Origin: Lacihabitans sp. CS3-21
Lineage (GTDB): Bacteria; Bacteroidota; Bacteroidia; Cytophagales; Spirosomataceae
Reading direction: 5' to 3'
Assembly: GCF_024343675.1 (NCBI RefSeq)
Contig: NZ_RJUD01000002.1
Span: 186,001-250,000 of the forward strand
DNA: 64,000 bases
A model generated the notes under the pieces. That model searched no databases. It saw only the letters and a list, made by a program, of their open reading frames with translations, and had not been told where the DNA came from. Positions 17,581-26,050 of this stretch are shown here, piece by piece (positions within the stretch are counted from its first letter, which is position 1; every line of letters begins with the position of its first letter). Made by a program: the position numbers and the translations under genes.

Positions 17581-18510
17581 TTAGTCAATTTTAATATTGT
17601 CTGATTTATAAACATGGTTTTGGTCATCTATGATTATGCCCTCCACGCCATTTAATTGATTAATTAGATTTAATCCAGCTTCTACACCCATAATGGTCAC
17701 GGGTGTGGCTAATGCATCTGCCAGTTCAGCTATTGGACAAATGATACTCACACTTTTTATTCCTGAAATTGGATAACCAGTTTTAGGATTAATGGTGTGA
17801 GAATATTTTTTACCATCAATCATTACAAATTTCTCATAATTTCCAGAAGTAGCCACTGCCAAATTGCTGATGTTCATTTTTGAGAACGCTTCTGTTGGAA
17901 GGTCTGGATGAGCGAGCGAAATGGTCCAAGGATTTCCATTTGGTTGATTTCCCCAAGTTATAAGGTCGCCACTTGCATTAACAATTCCACTTGTAACGCC
18001 TTTGTTTCTAAGCAATTGAGCAGCTTTGTCGGCGGCATATCCTTTGCCTATACCTCCAAAACCTATCCGCATTCCTTTTTCTTTCAAAAAAACTGTTCCT
18101 AAGGTTTTATCTAAAATGATGTTCTTATAGTTAATTAATTTAACTTTTTCTTTAGCAGTTTGTGCATCAGGAAGTTGAGCCATTGTTTTGTCGAAATTCC
18201 AAAATCGTTTGTCCAAGGATCCGTAGCTGAGGTCAAAAGCTCCATCTGTTAATTCTGAAATCCTTTTTGCTCGTACTATTAATTCAAATACTTCCGATTC
18301 TACTTTTACTGCCTGAATTCCTGCATTCTGGTTGATTTGGTTGGTCTGACTATTTTCTGAAAAGGTAGTGAGTAAACTTTCTATTCTTTGAATTTCAGCC
18401 ACGGCATCATCAATGAGTGATTCAGCTTTAACACTGTCTGCAGAAGCCACAGTTATCACAAATCTATTGCCCATCAGTCGCAGTGTTCGAGAAAAAAGTT
18501 TTTCGTTCAA
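17581..18510 (-). CDS. apbE: FAD:protein FMN transferase (ApbE family)
   Basis: 309 aa ApbE-family flavinyltransferase, which attaches FMN covalently to Ser/Thr of exported redox proteins. Visible family features are LMGNRFVITV at the start, GGIGKGYAADKA, YSHTINPKTGYPI and the metal-binding ADALATPVTIMG. The only plausible start is TTG 18510, which overlaps the thioredoxin stop (TTGA); an upstream stop excludes a longer form. Unlike most ApbE proteins it has no signal peptide or lipobox. Its substrate is unclear because no FMN-binding-domain protein is encoded beside it. It sits between thioredoxin and DUF4266, so either the DUF proteins or a distant protein may be its target. Confidence 0.9.
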   Translation of the reverse strand: MNEKLFSRTLRLMGNRFVITVASADSVKAESLIDDAVAEIQRIESLLTTFSENSQTNQINQNAGIQAVKVESEVFELIVRAKRISELTDGAFDLSYGSLDKRFWNFDKTMAQLPDAQTAKEKVKLINYKNIILDKTLGTVFLKEKGMRIGFGGIGKGYAADKAAQLLRNKGVTSGIVNASGDLITWGNQPNGNPWTISLAHPDLPTEAFSKMNISNLAVATSGNYEKFVMIDGKKYSHTINPKTGYPISGIKSVSIICPIAELADALATPVTIMGVEAGLNLINQLNGVEGIIIDDQNHVYKSDNIKID

Positions 18511-18938
18511 AAGTACGTAAGTATTTGTTTTTTAAGAGATTGGCTGTTGAGGTCTTTTGGGTAACCATCCCATTCAGTGATTACCTTACCATCTGAGTTG
18601 ATCAAAACGGTCAAAGGGAATTTTCCTTTTGGATTATATTTTTCGGCCAATTTCTCATTGTATGCCGTCTGTTCTTTGGAAAGTTGATTTTTCTTCATTC
18701 TTGGAAAATCAGCCCTTACCAAGTTCAAATGTTCATTTGAAAATGTCTGAAAATCAGTAGTTTCTAGCACTTCCTGTTTTAGTTTTATGCAAGGGCCACA
18801 CCAATCAGAACCTGAGAAATACAGTAAAACCATTTTGTGATTTTGCTTGGCATCTGATAGAGCCGTTTCTAAATTATCTCCCCATGCAGATAAACCGACA
18901 GAGAAAAGAATTAAAAATTTGAATGCTAATATTTTCAT
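18507..18938 (-). CDS. Exported thioredoxin-like protein
   Basis: 143 aa with a signal peptide (MKILAFKFLILFSVGLSAWG). The thioredoxin fold carries the active site WCGPC inside FSGSDWCGPCIKLKQEV and a later cis-Pro region FPLTVLINSDGK. It belongs to the periplasmic thioredoxin_7/DUF255-like group seen with DUF4266/DUF3570. It probably reduces or isomerises disulfides outside the cytoplasm, possibly the CGC tail of the DUF4266 protein (inference). It starts 2 nt after the Rieske stop, and its stop overlaps the ApbE TTG start, indicating translational coupling. Confidence 0.9.
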   Translation of the reverse strand: MKILAFKFLILFSVGLSAWGDNLETALSDAKQNHKMVLLYFSGSDWCGPCIKLKQEVLETTDFQTFSNEHLNLVRADFPRMKKNQLSKEQTAYNEKLAEKYNPKGKFPLTVLINSDGKVITEWDGYPKDLNSQSLKKQILTYF

Positions 18939-18940
18939 TT

Positions 18941-19528
18941 TTAGTAAATAACAAGTGTATTGCCATCTGTGGCTGTTTTGTAAATCGTCAATCCTTTGCT
19001 ACCATTTGAGTTCAATCCTTTACCTGCCAAAGAAAATCTTGCTCCATGGTCTGTACAATACCATTCTTCGTTTGAATAGACAATTCGTTTTTTAGGTTCG
19101 TGGCTACAAGTTACAGTGGCCGCAATATATTTGCCAGTTTTTGAAAGTGCTACCACATACGTGTTGCTTACTACCAAATATCCACCCAAGGTGTTTAATT
19201 TGGCGTATGTTGTAGACTTTAAGTCAATGGTGATTTTGGCAGAGATTTTACTCAAAGCCTCTGTAGATACAAACACAGAGCTATCGGCTTTGGTGGCTGC
19301 TACAGTAGTGGGCGTTCCAGTGCTGGTTGTTGTTCCAGTACCAGAAGTTGTGCCAGTAGTAGTTCCAGTTCCCGATGTTGTGCCAGTTGCTGAGGTTGTT
19401 CCTGTGGTTCCGTCTGGGTTTTGTACCAATGCTTCCACATAGCTATCTTCAGTTTTTACACAGGAAAGTAATGCCATCAAAGATGCTCCACTAAAGCCAG
19501 CGGCTTTTAAAAATTCGTATCTCGTCAT
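18941..19528 (-). CDS. Rieske [2Fe-2S] protein with Thr/Gly-rich linker
   Basis: 195 aa. The N-terminus (MTRYEFLKAAGFSGASLMALLSC) has a weak Tat-like start and a lipobox-like LLSC. A low-complexity Thr/Gly/Ser linker covers about 40-75. The Rieske domain follows with cluster ligands in VTCSHEP and WYCTDHGARF (C-x-H plus C-x2-H). It is probably a membrane-tethered extracytoplasmic electron carrier. It is first in the five-gene minus-strand operon, so it is likely to feed electrons to, or receive them from, the ApbE/thioredoxin/DUF4266 module. No cytochrome b partner is encoded here. Confidence 0.85.
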   Translation of the reverse strand: MTRYEFLKAAGFSGASLMALLSCVKTEDSYVEALVQNPDGTTGTTSATGTTSGTGTTTGTTSGTGTTTSTGTPTTVAATKADSSVFVSTEALSKISAKITIDLKSTTYAKLNTLGGYLVVSNTYVVALSKTGKYIAATVTCSHEPKKRIVYSNEEWYCTDHGARFSLAGKGLNSNGSKGLTIYKTATDGNTLVIY

Positions 19529-19707
19529 ATAGGTTTTAATCTGTTTTTAATCTCTAATACGAATTCTTTAAACCCTATGTTGCCACTTGCTATAGTAATT
19601 AAGCTTATTTAAAAAGATTCTAAAATAGAATTGCTTTTTTTGTATTTTTAGTAAATCCAAAATATAAATTTTCTATGTTTACACATTGATTGGTAAATCT
19701 TTTATTT

Positions 19708-22602
19708 CTTTTGAAAAATTCTTTCTATTCTTGCTTTTTGTTTTTAATAACCTGTTTCGGTGCTTATTCTCAAGAGGAATCATTCGAAAATATCAGTACC
19801 AAAGATGGCTTGGCTTCTGATGCTATATTAGGCCTAAAAAGGGATTCCAAAGGTTTTTTATGGGTTCATTCAAATCTTGGGATCAGTAGATATGACGGTT
19901 ACCGATTCGATATATTTGGCACAAGGACCAAGCCTGATGCGATGGATATTGATGCGGAAGATAATATCTGGCTAAGTAATAATCGGGGGCTTTTCAAAAT
20001 CAATACGTCCAACGGACTCTTTCAAACTATTATAAATTCAAACCTCAAGGATTCAAATCCAGACAATGACCATTTTGAAGGATTATTTGTCGATAAAAAA
20101 GGATGGATCTGGTCCACAGATTTTCACCATCTGAAAGTTTATATGCCATCCGAACACAAACTGAAGATATTTAAGGTAGTGGATCTAAATCAGCAGAGCC
20201 CTAGAATTGGATATTTCGCAAATGACAAAAGTGGTAATTTATGGTCGATTAGTCCCATGGGATTTTGTAGGTTTGATTATACTGCGAATAGGTGGATTAG
20301 ATATTCTTCAAAAAATGACTTTTCCTACATTTATATTGACAAAAAATCTGGTGAGTTTATACTTGGAGATGGCAATGGGCAGATTTACAAATATTTGCCT
20401 ACCAGACATTTATTTATAAAAATTATAAGATTAAAAGAGAAAATAATTTCCATTTCTACAATAGATTCACAAATTTTAGTTTTGACTCCTTCCCAATTAA
20501 AAGCTTACGATAGGAAAGGTAATACAATTCATTATTTTGAAGATTTGGATTCTCAAAGTCTCCATTTTCATTCGCTATTGGTCAACCAAAATCAAGAAAT
20601 ATGGCTGGGGACTGATGAAGGTATTTTTAAGCAATCCTTTGAAAAACAAGTGATTAAGTCAATTTCATTGCCTAAGAAGTTGGTTTCTGACAAAGCCATT
20701 GTTTCAACTATCTCTAAATTTTCTAAGCAAAATTATGTGTTAGGTCTAAATACTGGTGAGTTATTGATATACAATAGTAGTTTGGGCACTTTTAATAAAA
20801 TTGATTTTCAAAACTCTGGGAAAATAAATGAAATTCTTGTAGAGCAGAATCAAATATTCATAGCTGCTGAACGTGGTCTGTTTAAGGTGTTACCAAGTTT
20901 GAAAGTTGTGAAACTACTCGATGGCATGTTTACCAGTTTGACATTAGATAATTTAAATCGATTGTGGTTAGTTAGTCCCAATAAGCCATTTCGGGTTTTA
21001 AATCTTCAAAACAACCGCGAATTGGTTCCATGGCTAAAGCTCCCTTACGCTTCATTTTTTGAAGAAAACCTATTCAGAAAAGTTTATTTTTACAAGGATA
21101 AAATTTGGATTGCTGGATGGATTCCCAAAGGATTTGGTATGGCTTTTTATGACTTGAAGAACAAAACCTTCGAGGAATTGAGTAACAATAATAATCACAG
21201 AGATTTTGTTTCTGATTATTATCTCAATATCGGAGTTTCAAAAGCTGGGAATCTACTTTTCTCGGCCTATGGAGGATTCAATGAGGTAAATGTGAAAGGC
21301 AAAATTGTTGGAAAATTCGGTTCTGAACAATACCAAGCGTTAGTAGCAGATTATCAGTATTTCAATATCTGGGGTGGTCAAGATGGGGAAATTTGGATCG
21401 GAACTAAAGAAGGTTTGGCTCGAATGGATTCCAAAGGTAAAGTGAATCGTTACACACGTTTTGATGGTTTAGTCTCTAACGACATTTCAAATGGTTTTTT
21501 TGTTGACGATCATCTGATGTTGGTTGGTCATAAAAATGGCATATCGGTGGTAGATTTTGATGTTTTAAGTGAAAGTAGAGTTCATAATAAATTGGTTTTG
21601 AGTAAGGTATCTGTTTTGGGTAAATCCACTTTTATAGCACCAAATTCCGATAAGAGATTTAGCAAGGTCGATAATAGCCTTAGTTTTTCGTTCTCTCCAC
21701 TCAATTTTGTTTCTCCTCAAAAAATAAAATATCGTTACAAACTCAGTGGTGTGTCGAAGAATTGGATTGAAAATGGTAGCAATTCCTCATTTGTTTTTCC
21801 CAATTTAACCAAAGGAAATTATGTTTTGGAAGTCCAATATGCTAAAGTTTCGGGTAGTTGGGTTACCAAAAGCAAAATCGTAAACTTCGAAATACTGCCA
21901 GCATGGTACGAGACCTTATGGTTCAGAATTTTACTTTCGGTTTTTATTTTTGGTTTATTTTATGCATTTTACAGATTTAGGCTCAACCAAATCCAAAAAG
22001 TCCATGCCATTCGAAACCGTATTTCCTCCGACCTACATGACGAAATAGGGGCTTCTTTGAGTAGTATTGGTATACTGGGTAGTTTGCTCACACAAAATCT
22101 TTCGCGAGATCAAAAAAACAATGGCTTTGCCCAAATGATAGCCGAGGAGGCCAAAAAAGCAGGAACAGCCATTGATTATATCATATGGAATATTAACCCC
22201 AAATTCGATTCCTTAGAAAGCCTTTTTACCAAAATCAACAAAGAAGCTGCTGAGCTCATAGAGGCTCAAAACATTCAGTATGAGTTTGAATCAAATGACT
22301 TGAAGGATAGAAATATGTCATTAGATAACAAGCGTAATCTTTATCTCATGCTCAAAGAATTGATTAATAATGCCCTCAAACATAGTCAATCAACCAAAAT
22401 TAGTCTAAAATGTAGCCTATCGGGTAACCACCTCGATTTGCTATTTCAAGACAACGGCTCTGGTTTTGATACTACCAAGGAATCCAACAGGAATGGACTC
22501 AAAAACCTGAAAAAACGTGCAGACGAACTAAATGGGCACTTGCAAATCCACTCAGAAATCGGGAAAGGAACTCAGATTAGTCTTAAATTTCCGATCAAAT
22601 AA
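19708..22602 (+). CDS. Two-component propeller sensor histidine kinase
   Basis: 964 aa from TTG 19708, which gives a good signal peptide (MKNSFYSCFLFLITCFGAYS); TTG 19690 is an alternative. The periplasmic part has regulatory beta-propeller repeats (STKDGLASDAILGLKRDSKG, FLWVHSNLGISRYDG) up to about 650, then a Y_Y_Y domain (about 680-740). One membrane segment (about 745-765) is followed by a HisKA_3-type dimerisation domain with SDLHDEIGASLSSI (His777) and a HATPase domain (NNALKHS, DNGSGFD, GKGTQISLKF). The NarL-type regulator follows 135 nt downstream and is the likely partner. The architecture is like that of Bacteroidota polysaccharide sensors without the fused AraC regulator. Confidence 0.9.
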   Translation, partial: LLKNSFYSCFLFLITCFGAYSQEESFENISTKDGLASDAILGLKRDSKGFLWVHSNLGISRYDGYRFDIFGTRTKPDAMDIDAEDNIWLSNNRGLFKINTSNGLFQTIINSNLKDSNPDNDHFEGLFVDKKGWIWSTDFHHLKVYMPSEHKLKIFKVVDLNQQSPRIGYFANDKSGNLWSISPMGFCRFDYTANRWIRYSSKNDFSYIYIDKKSGEFILGDGNGQIYKYLPTRHLFIKIIRLKEKIISISTIDSQILVLTPSQLKAYDRKGNTIHYFEDLDSQSLHFHSLLVNQNQEIWLGTDEGIFKQSFEKQVIKSISLPKKLVSDKAIVSTISKFSKQNYVLGLNTGELLIYNSSLGTFNKIDFQNSGKINEILVEQNQIFIAAERGLFKVLPSLKVVKLLDGMFTSLTLDNLNRLWLVSPNKPFRVLNLQNNRELVPWLKLPYASFFEENLFRKVYFYKDKIWIAGWIPKGFGMAFYDLKNKTFEELSNNNNHRDFVSDYYLNIGVSKAGNLLFSAYGGFNEVNVKGKIVGKFGSEQYQALVADYQYFNIWGGQDGEIWIGTKEGLARMDSKGKVNRYTRFDGLVSNDISNGFFVDDHLMLVGHKNGISVVDFDVLSESRVHNKLVLSKVSVLGKSTFIAPNSDKRFSKVDNSLSFSFSPLNFVSPQKIKYRYKLSGVSKNWIENGSNSSFVFPNLTKGNYVLEVQYAKVSGSWVTKSKIVNFEILPAWYETLWFRILLSVFIFGLFYAFYRFRLNQIQKVHAIRNRISSDLHDEIGASLSSIGILGSLLTQNLSRDQKNNGFAQMIAEEAKKAGTAIDYIIWNINPKFDSLESLFTKINKEAAELIEAQNIQYEFESNDLKDRNMSLDNKRNLYLMLKELINNALKHSQSTKISLKCSLSGNHLDLLFQDNGSGFDTTKESNRNGLKNLKKRADELNGHLQIHSEIGKGTQISLKFPIK

Positions 22603-22737
22603 GGTTATTTTTTCAATAGATTATTAAGTTGAATTTTGTAAAAAAATATAGAATACTGATGAAACAGCCAGGTCTAAGTTTTATAAACACAGGGAAAGGT
22701 TGCGTTTTTTGCGACTTAGCGGTTAATAAATAAGAAT

Positions 22738-23361
22738 ATGAAAATTACAATATATGAGGACAATGAACGCCTGAGTCATTTGCTTTGCATGCTCATCGAA
22801 GCTACTGAGGGTATGCAACTCTTGTCATCATACGGCGATTGCCTCGAGGCATTACAGAATACCCAATTGCAGCGACCAGATGTCATCATTATGGACATCG
22901 ATATGCCCCAAAAATTGGGTACCGAAGCCGTTTTTGAGATTAAAAGTAAATTTCCGGAGGTGAGAATTATCATGCATACGGTCTTTGACGAAGAGGAACA
23001 CCTTTTCGAGAGCCTCAGTAAAGGTGCTGATGGTTATATTCTCAAAAAAGATTCGCCCACCCGCCTCATTGAGGCCATCAAAGAAGTACTGGCCGGTGGT
23101 GCACCTATGTCACCATTTATTGCCACCAAAGTCTTGCAATCTTTCCGAAAGCAATCGCCTAAAGACACCTATAGCCTCACAGCCAGAGAGATAGAAGTGT
23201 TAAACCTCGTCGCCAAGGGATTCTCTTATCGTATGATTTCTATCGAATTGGATATTTCAGTAGAGACCGTTAGACGGCATATCAAAAACTCCTACCAAAA
23301 ACTCCATGTACAGAGTGGTCCCGAAGCAGTAGCAAAAGCCATTAAAGAAGGAATAATTTAG
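22738..23361 (+). CDS. NarL/LuxR-family response regulator
   Basis: 207 aa. Receiver domain with Asp53 as phosphoacceptor in IIMDIDMPQK and Lys in YILKKDSP. A LuxR-type helix-turn-helix follows at about 145-205 (SLTAREIEVLNLVAKGFSYR, SVETVRRHIKNSYQKL). It is the expected partner of the propeller kinase upstream, which has a HisKA_3 domain typical of NarL-type systems. Targets are unknown; the secreted-protein genes that follow are the nearest candidates. A structured repeat directly follows the stop. Confidence 0.92.
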   Translation: MKITIYEDNERLSHLLCMLIEATEGMQLLSSYGDCLEALQNTQLQRPDVIIMDIDMPQKLGTEAVFEIKSKFPEVRIIMHTVFDEEEHLFESLSKGADGYILKKDSPTRLIEAIKEVLAGGAPMSPFIATKVLQSFRKQSPKDTYSLTAREIEVLNLVAKGFSYRMISIELDISVETVRRHIKNSYQKLHVQSGPEAVAKAIKEGII

Positions 23362-23433
23362 AGCGTCCCGAATGCTATCGGGACACGCTATCCACACCAT
23401 CTTTTTGCTGTCTTCGCCAGGCCAAAAAGGATG
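23362..23433. repeat. Double-hairpin intergenic element
   Basis: The first hairpin (23362-23389) pairs AGCG/CGCT and TCCCGA/TCGGGA around ATGCTA. The second (23398-23433) pairs CATCTTTTTG with CCAAAAAGGATG plus an inner CTG/CAG stem. Its base composition is higher in G+C than its surroundings. Elements of this kind (a TCCCGA-TCGGGA stem followed by an A/T-arm hairpin) recur between genes of Bacteroidota genomes. It directly follows the response-regulator stop and may act as a terminator. No coding role is supported in the rest of the gap to 23612. Confidence 0.55.
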
Positions 23434-23612
23434 TCGCTCCATTCGTTAACGCAAGCAGTCTGCCAACCTGAAATATTTTATCCAACAAAAAGGGTTATTG
23501 CTTCGTCTTGTTTTTTATTTTATGACCTAAAAACTCTACTTTTTTACCTTTTTATGGCATTGATGATTACGGTCTTCTGCCTCAATTTTGTATCTGTAAA
23601 TGATACAATTCA

Positions 23613-24470
23613 ATGCAAAAATACCTAGTCCTTGTTCTAATTTTCATTTCTGTATTTTCTCAAGCACAAGTTGCCACCGAATTAAGCCCCAAAAGCCTGA
23701 CCCTGCCCCGACTTTCGACTTCACAACAAAATACACTTCCACCTCAACAAGCCGGCAATGTGGTTTTTAATGCGGATGAAAAAAAACTTGCGGTGCATGA
23801 TGGAGCCCAATGGAATTATATTTCGGGCATTTCCAACTCATCTACAAATCCATATAAAAATCATAAAATGTTTTTAGGTAGCTCTTTTTTTACAGTACCC
23901 TCTGGTGTAACTAATATATTAATAGAAGCCTGGGGGAATGGTGCAAATGGAGAATTAATGGCAACTGTAGGTGCCGAGGTTCCATGCAGTGGTGGAGGTG
24001 GTGGTCAATATCAACAGGCAATGGCCATTGTGAACCCAGGCGACCAATTAGATATCGTTTTTGGAACGCTCTATAATGCTGTAAACAATGGGGTACTTCC
24101 ACTATGTGGTGCTGCAAATGCTGACAAAACCAATGGAGGTACAGGATTTTACAATAGCAGTGCAAATATAATTATGAACATTGATGGTCAAAATGCTGAA
24201 AACGCTGATTTTAATTTTCAGCAGGCCAACGTGGGTGTCTTTCGTAAAATTGTAAAAGGCGGTGTTGGCGGTGGTACCTTTCCTACCTTCAAAAATGGCG
24301 GAAAATCCTACACTATGGAGTTTGATGTAAACACAGGGCTTTACGTAGGAGGCTCGCTCAATTATTTGCCAATAACCGATGGCAAGTTTCCAGGTGGAGG
24401 CGGAGGCTGTGGTTGTAATAACCTTGCTAGAGGAACTGGAGCTCCTGGAGCCATAATATTTCATTATTAA
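23613..24470 (+). CDS. Secreted fibre-like protein with Gly-rich C-terminus
   Basis: 285 aa with a signal peptide (MQKYLVLVLIFISVFSQA). Residues about 25-70 carry a module seen in many exported Bacteroidota and tail-fibre-like proteins (LTLPRLSTSQQNTL, NVVFNADEKKLAVHDGAQWNYI). The C-terminal half is Gly-rich, with GGGGG stretches and an end GTGAPGAIIFHY that resembles the glycine-rich tips of phage fibres. GGGGGCGCNN is close to but not at the end. No enzyme motif is seen. It starts a run of co-oriented genes (12 nt to the next). Probably a surface or adhesion protein; function unknown. Confidence 0.6.
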   Translation: MQKYLVLVLIFISVFSQAQVATELSPKSLTLPRLSTSQQNTLPPQQAGNVVFNADEKKLAVHDGAQWNYISGISNSSTNPYKNHKMFLGSSFFTVPSGVTNILIEAWGNGANGELMATVGAEVPCSGGGGGQYQQAMAIVNPGDQLDIVFGTLYNAVNNGVLPLCGAANADKTNGGTGFYNSSANIIMNIDGQNAENADFNFQQANVGVFRKIVKGGVGGGTFPTFKNGGKSYTMEFDVNTGLYVGGSLNYLPITDGKFPGGGGGCGCNNLARGTGAPGAIIFHY

Positions 24471-24482
24471 AATTTTATAACC

Positions 24483-25535
24483 ATGAAAAATATCTTTATT
24501 ATTTGCATTCTGGTGAGTATAACTTCGAATGCTCAAACACTAATCTCACCAAATGCTGCTGTAAATATTTATGAAAAGGAATCTTTGTATTTCAATCATG
24601 TTAGCAGTTCCTTACAACTTAAAAACTCAAGTATATCGCTTTTGAAAGAAGGCGTACCCGGTGCTCAATATTTTGATATTAGCCTTTCTACAACTGATTA
24701 TATTACCACCACAAACCCTGATTTTTTACAAGAATTTACGCCCACTGTGGATGGGCTAATAGTATATATAGATGTTTTAGGTGTTGATTTATATAGTGGA
24801 TTAGGGTCAAGGGTAATCACCAATAGTATTTTAGATCTCATAGACAAATCAAATAATGTTGTGATTGCCACTAGCGATGAAAGTTTTTTGGTCAGGGGTG
24901 AGGGTTGCAGAATTAATACTACCTGCCCGCCGCAAGATCACGTACGATATAGTTTATCTCCGTTTCCACTACGTTTGCAAGCAGGTAAAACATACACCAT
25001 AAGACTAAGAAATACCTCAAGTCAATTTGCACCAGCCATAACTTGTTCAAATATCTATACTTATAGTGCTACAAACTTATCTTGTACAAATCAGACCGAA
25101 AAAGCAGACTTACTTTTCCGAACGGTTTTTGTGGGAATTCAAGAAAAAGCCAGCATTAATAGCGAAGGCGATGCTTTATTTAACAATGTAAATGCAAATG
25201 TTATTGATGCTGTGCAAATAAACGCAAACCAGATTGGTGTTCGTAATGAAATTGTAAGGCCCATACATACCAATTGGATGGAGATAGGGGCTAGTGAAAC
25301 CAAATGCAAAGATGTTATTTATAGTTTTGGCCAGAGATTCTTGATGCTTAGTCTTTTGTGCACCAGTGAACCCGGTACCGATTTTCCTGATTGTTACACC
25401 GCATCTATTCGAAAATATACCTTTGACCCAGTCACTAATTTTCAAACGGGCATAGTCATAAGAGTATGTCGGGTAGATGGTGAGGCTTGGGGACAAAGCC
25501 CAAGGGTATACATGAACTATCAATTACTTGACTAA
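24483..25535 (+). CDS. Secreted protein of unknown function
   Basis: 350 aa with a signal peptide (MKNIFIICILVSITSNAQ). A beta-rich N-terminal half (about 50-215) contains six Cys, including RINTTCPPQD. A stretch with EKASINSEGDALFNNVNANV is like the repetitive shaft or autochaperone-type parts of exported fibre proteins. The C-terminal domain (about 255-350) is again Cys-containing. I do not recognise a family. It lies between the fibre-like gene and a DUF3592 gene that overlaps its stop by 1 nt, so it belongs to the same surface-protein transcription unit. Confidence 0.55.
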   Translation: MKNIFIICILVSITSNAQTLISPNAAVNIYEKESLYFNHVSSSLQLKNSSISLLKEGVPGAQYFDISLSTTDYITTTNPDFLQEFTPTVDGLIVYIDVLGVDLYSGLGSRVITNSILDLIDKSNNVVIATSDESFLVRGEGCRINTTCPPQDHVRYSLSPFPLRLQAGKTYTIRLRNTSSQFAPAITCSNIYTYSATNLSCTNQTEKADLLFRTVFVGIQEKASINSEGDALFNNVNANVIDAVQINANQIGVRNEIVRPIHTNWMEIGASETKCKDVIYSFGQRFLMLSLLCTSEPGTDFPDCYTASIRKYTFDPVTNFQTGIVIRVCRVDGEAWGQSPRVYMNYQLLD

Positions 25536-25987
25536 TGAAAATCCAGAATAACAGAATCGTAGGTTTCATTATGCTAGTAATAGGCTTAGGCATTTTTTTC
25601 TATTGGGGAAATATCTTGGCAAAAATGGTTTATTTACCTTTTTCAGGAACGACCACTGAGGCAAAAGTGATAGGGTTTAAATCAAAAGGAAGTAAATGGA
25701 TTGTGAAAAATGGCAATAGTGGTTCTAAAAATATTCTCACTGGTAAAAGACCATTTTTTGAGTTTATATCAATCAAAAATGAACTTATTAAATCACACAG
25801 CAAGGCTCCCCAGATATTCGTTTTTTTTAACTATTCTATTGGGGAAAAAATTTCGGTTGCCTATCCTTTGGATAATGCTGCCAATTCAATAATTCTTAAT
25901 TGGCGTGAAGTGCCAGGCTTATTGATGATGCTCGCTTTTGGTATTTTAATTATCGTGGTAGGGTGGAGTTATCTGAAAGGCAGTTAA
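25535..25987 (+). CDS. DUF3592-like two-TM membrane protein
   Basis: 150 aa. Hydrophobic segments at about 10-30 and 125-145 flank an extracytoplasmic or soluble domain (about 40-115), an arrangement typical of DUF3592 proteins (TTTEAKVIGFKSKGSKW, ...FFNYSIGEKISVAYPLD). The ATG overlaps the preceding stop (TAATG), indicating translational coupling with the secreted protein. Function unknown; the family may be a small membrane accessory. The call is tentative. Confidence 0.55.
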   Translation: MKIQNNRIVGFIMLVIGLGIFFYWGNILAKMVYLPFSGTTTEAKVIGFKSKGSKWIVKNGNSGSKNILTGKRPFFEFISIKNELIKSHSKAPQIFVFFNYSIGEKISVAYPLDNAANSIILNWREVPGLLMMLAFGILIIVVGWSYLKGS

Positions 25988-26050
25988 TTAGGATTTAAAA
26001 AAGTACAATTTCGATATACAGTTTATTATAAAATCAAATATGTTAAATAT

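Noticed and set aside
24102-24536. 144-codon minus-strand frame overlapping two secreted-protein genes
   Set aside because: Overlaps genes with signal peptides in tight operon spacing; composition not protein-like.
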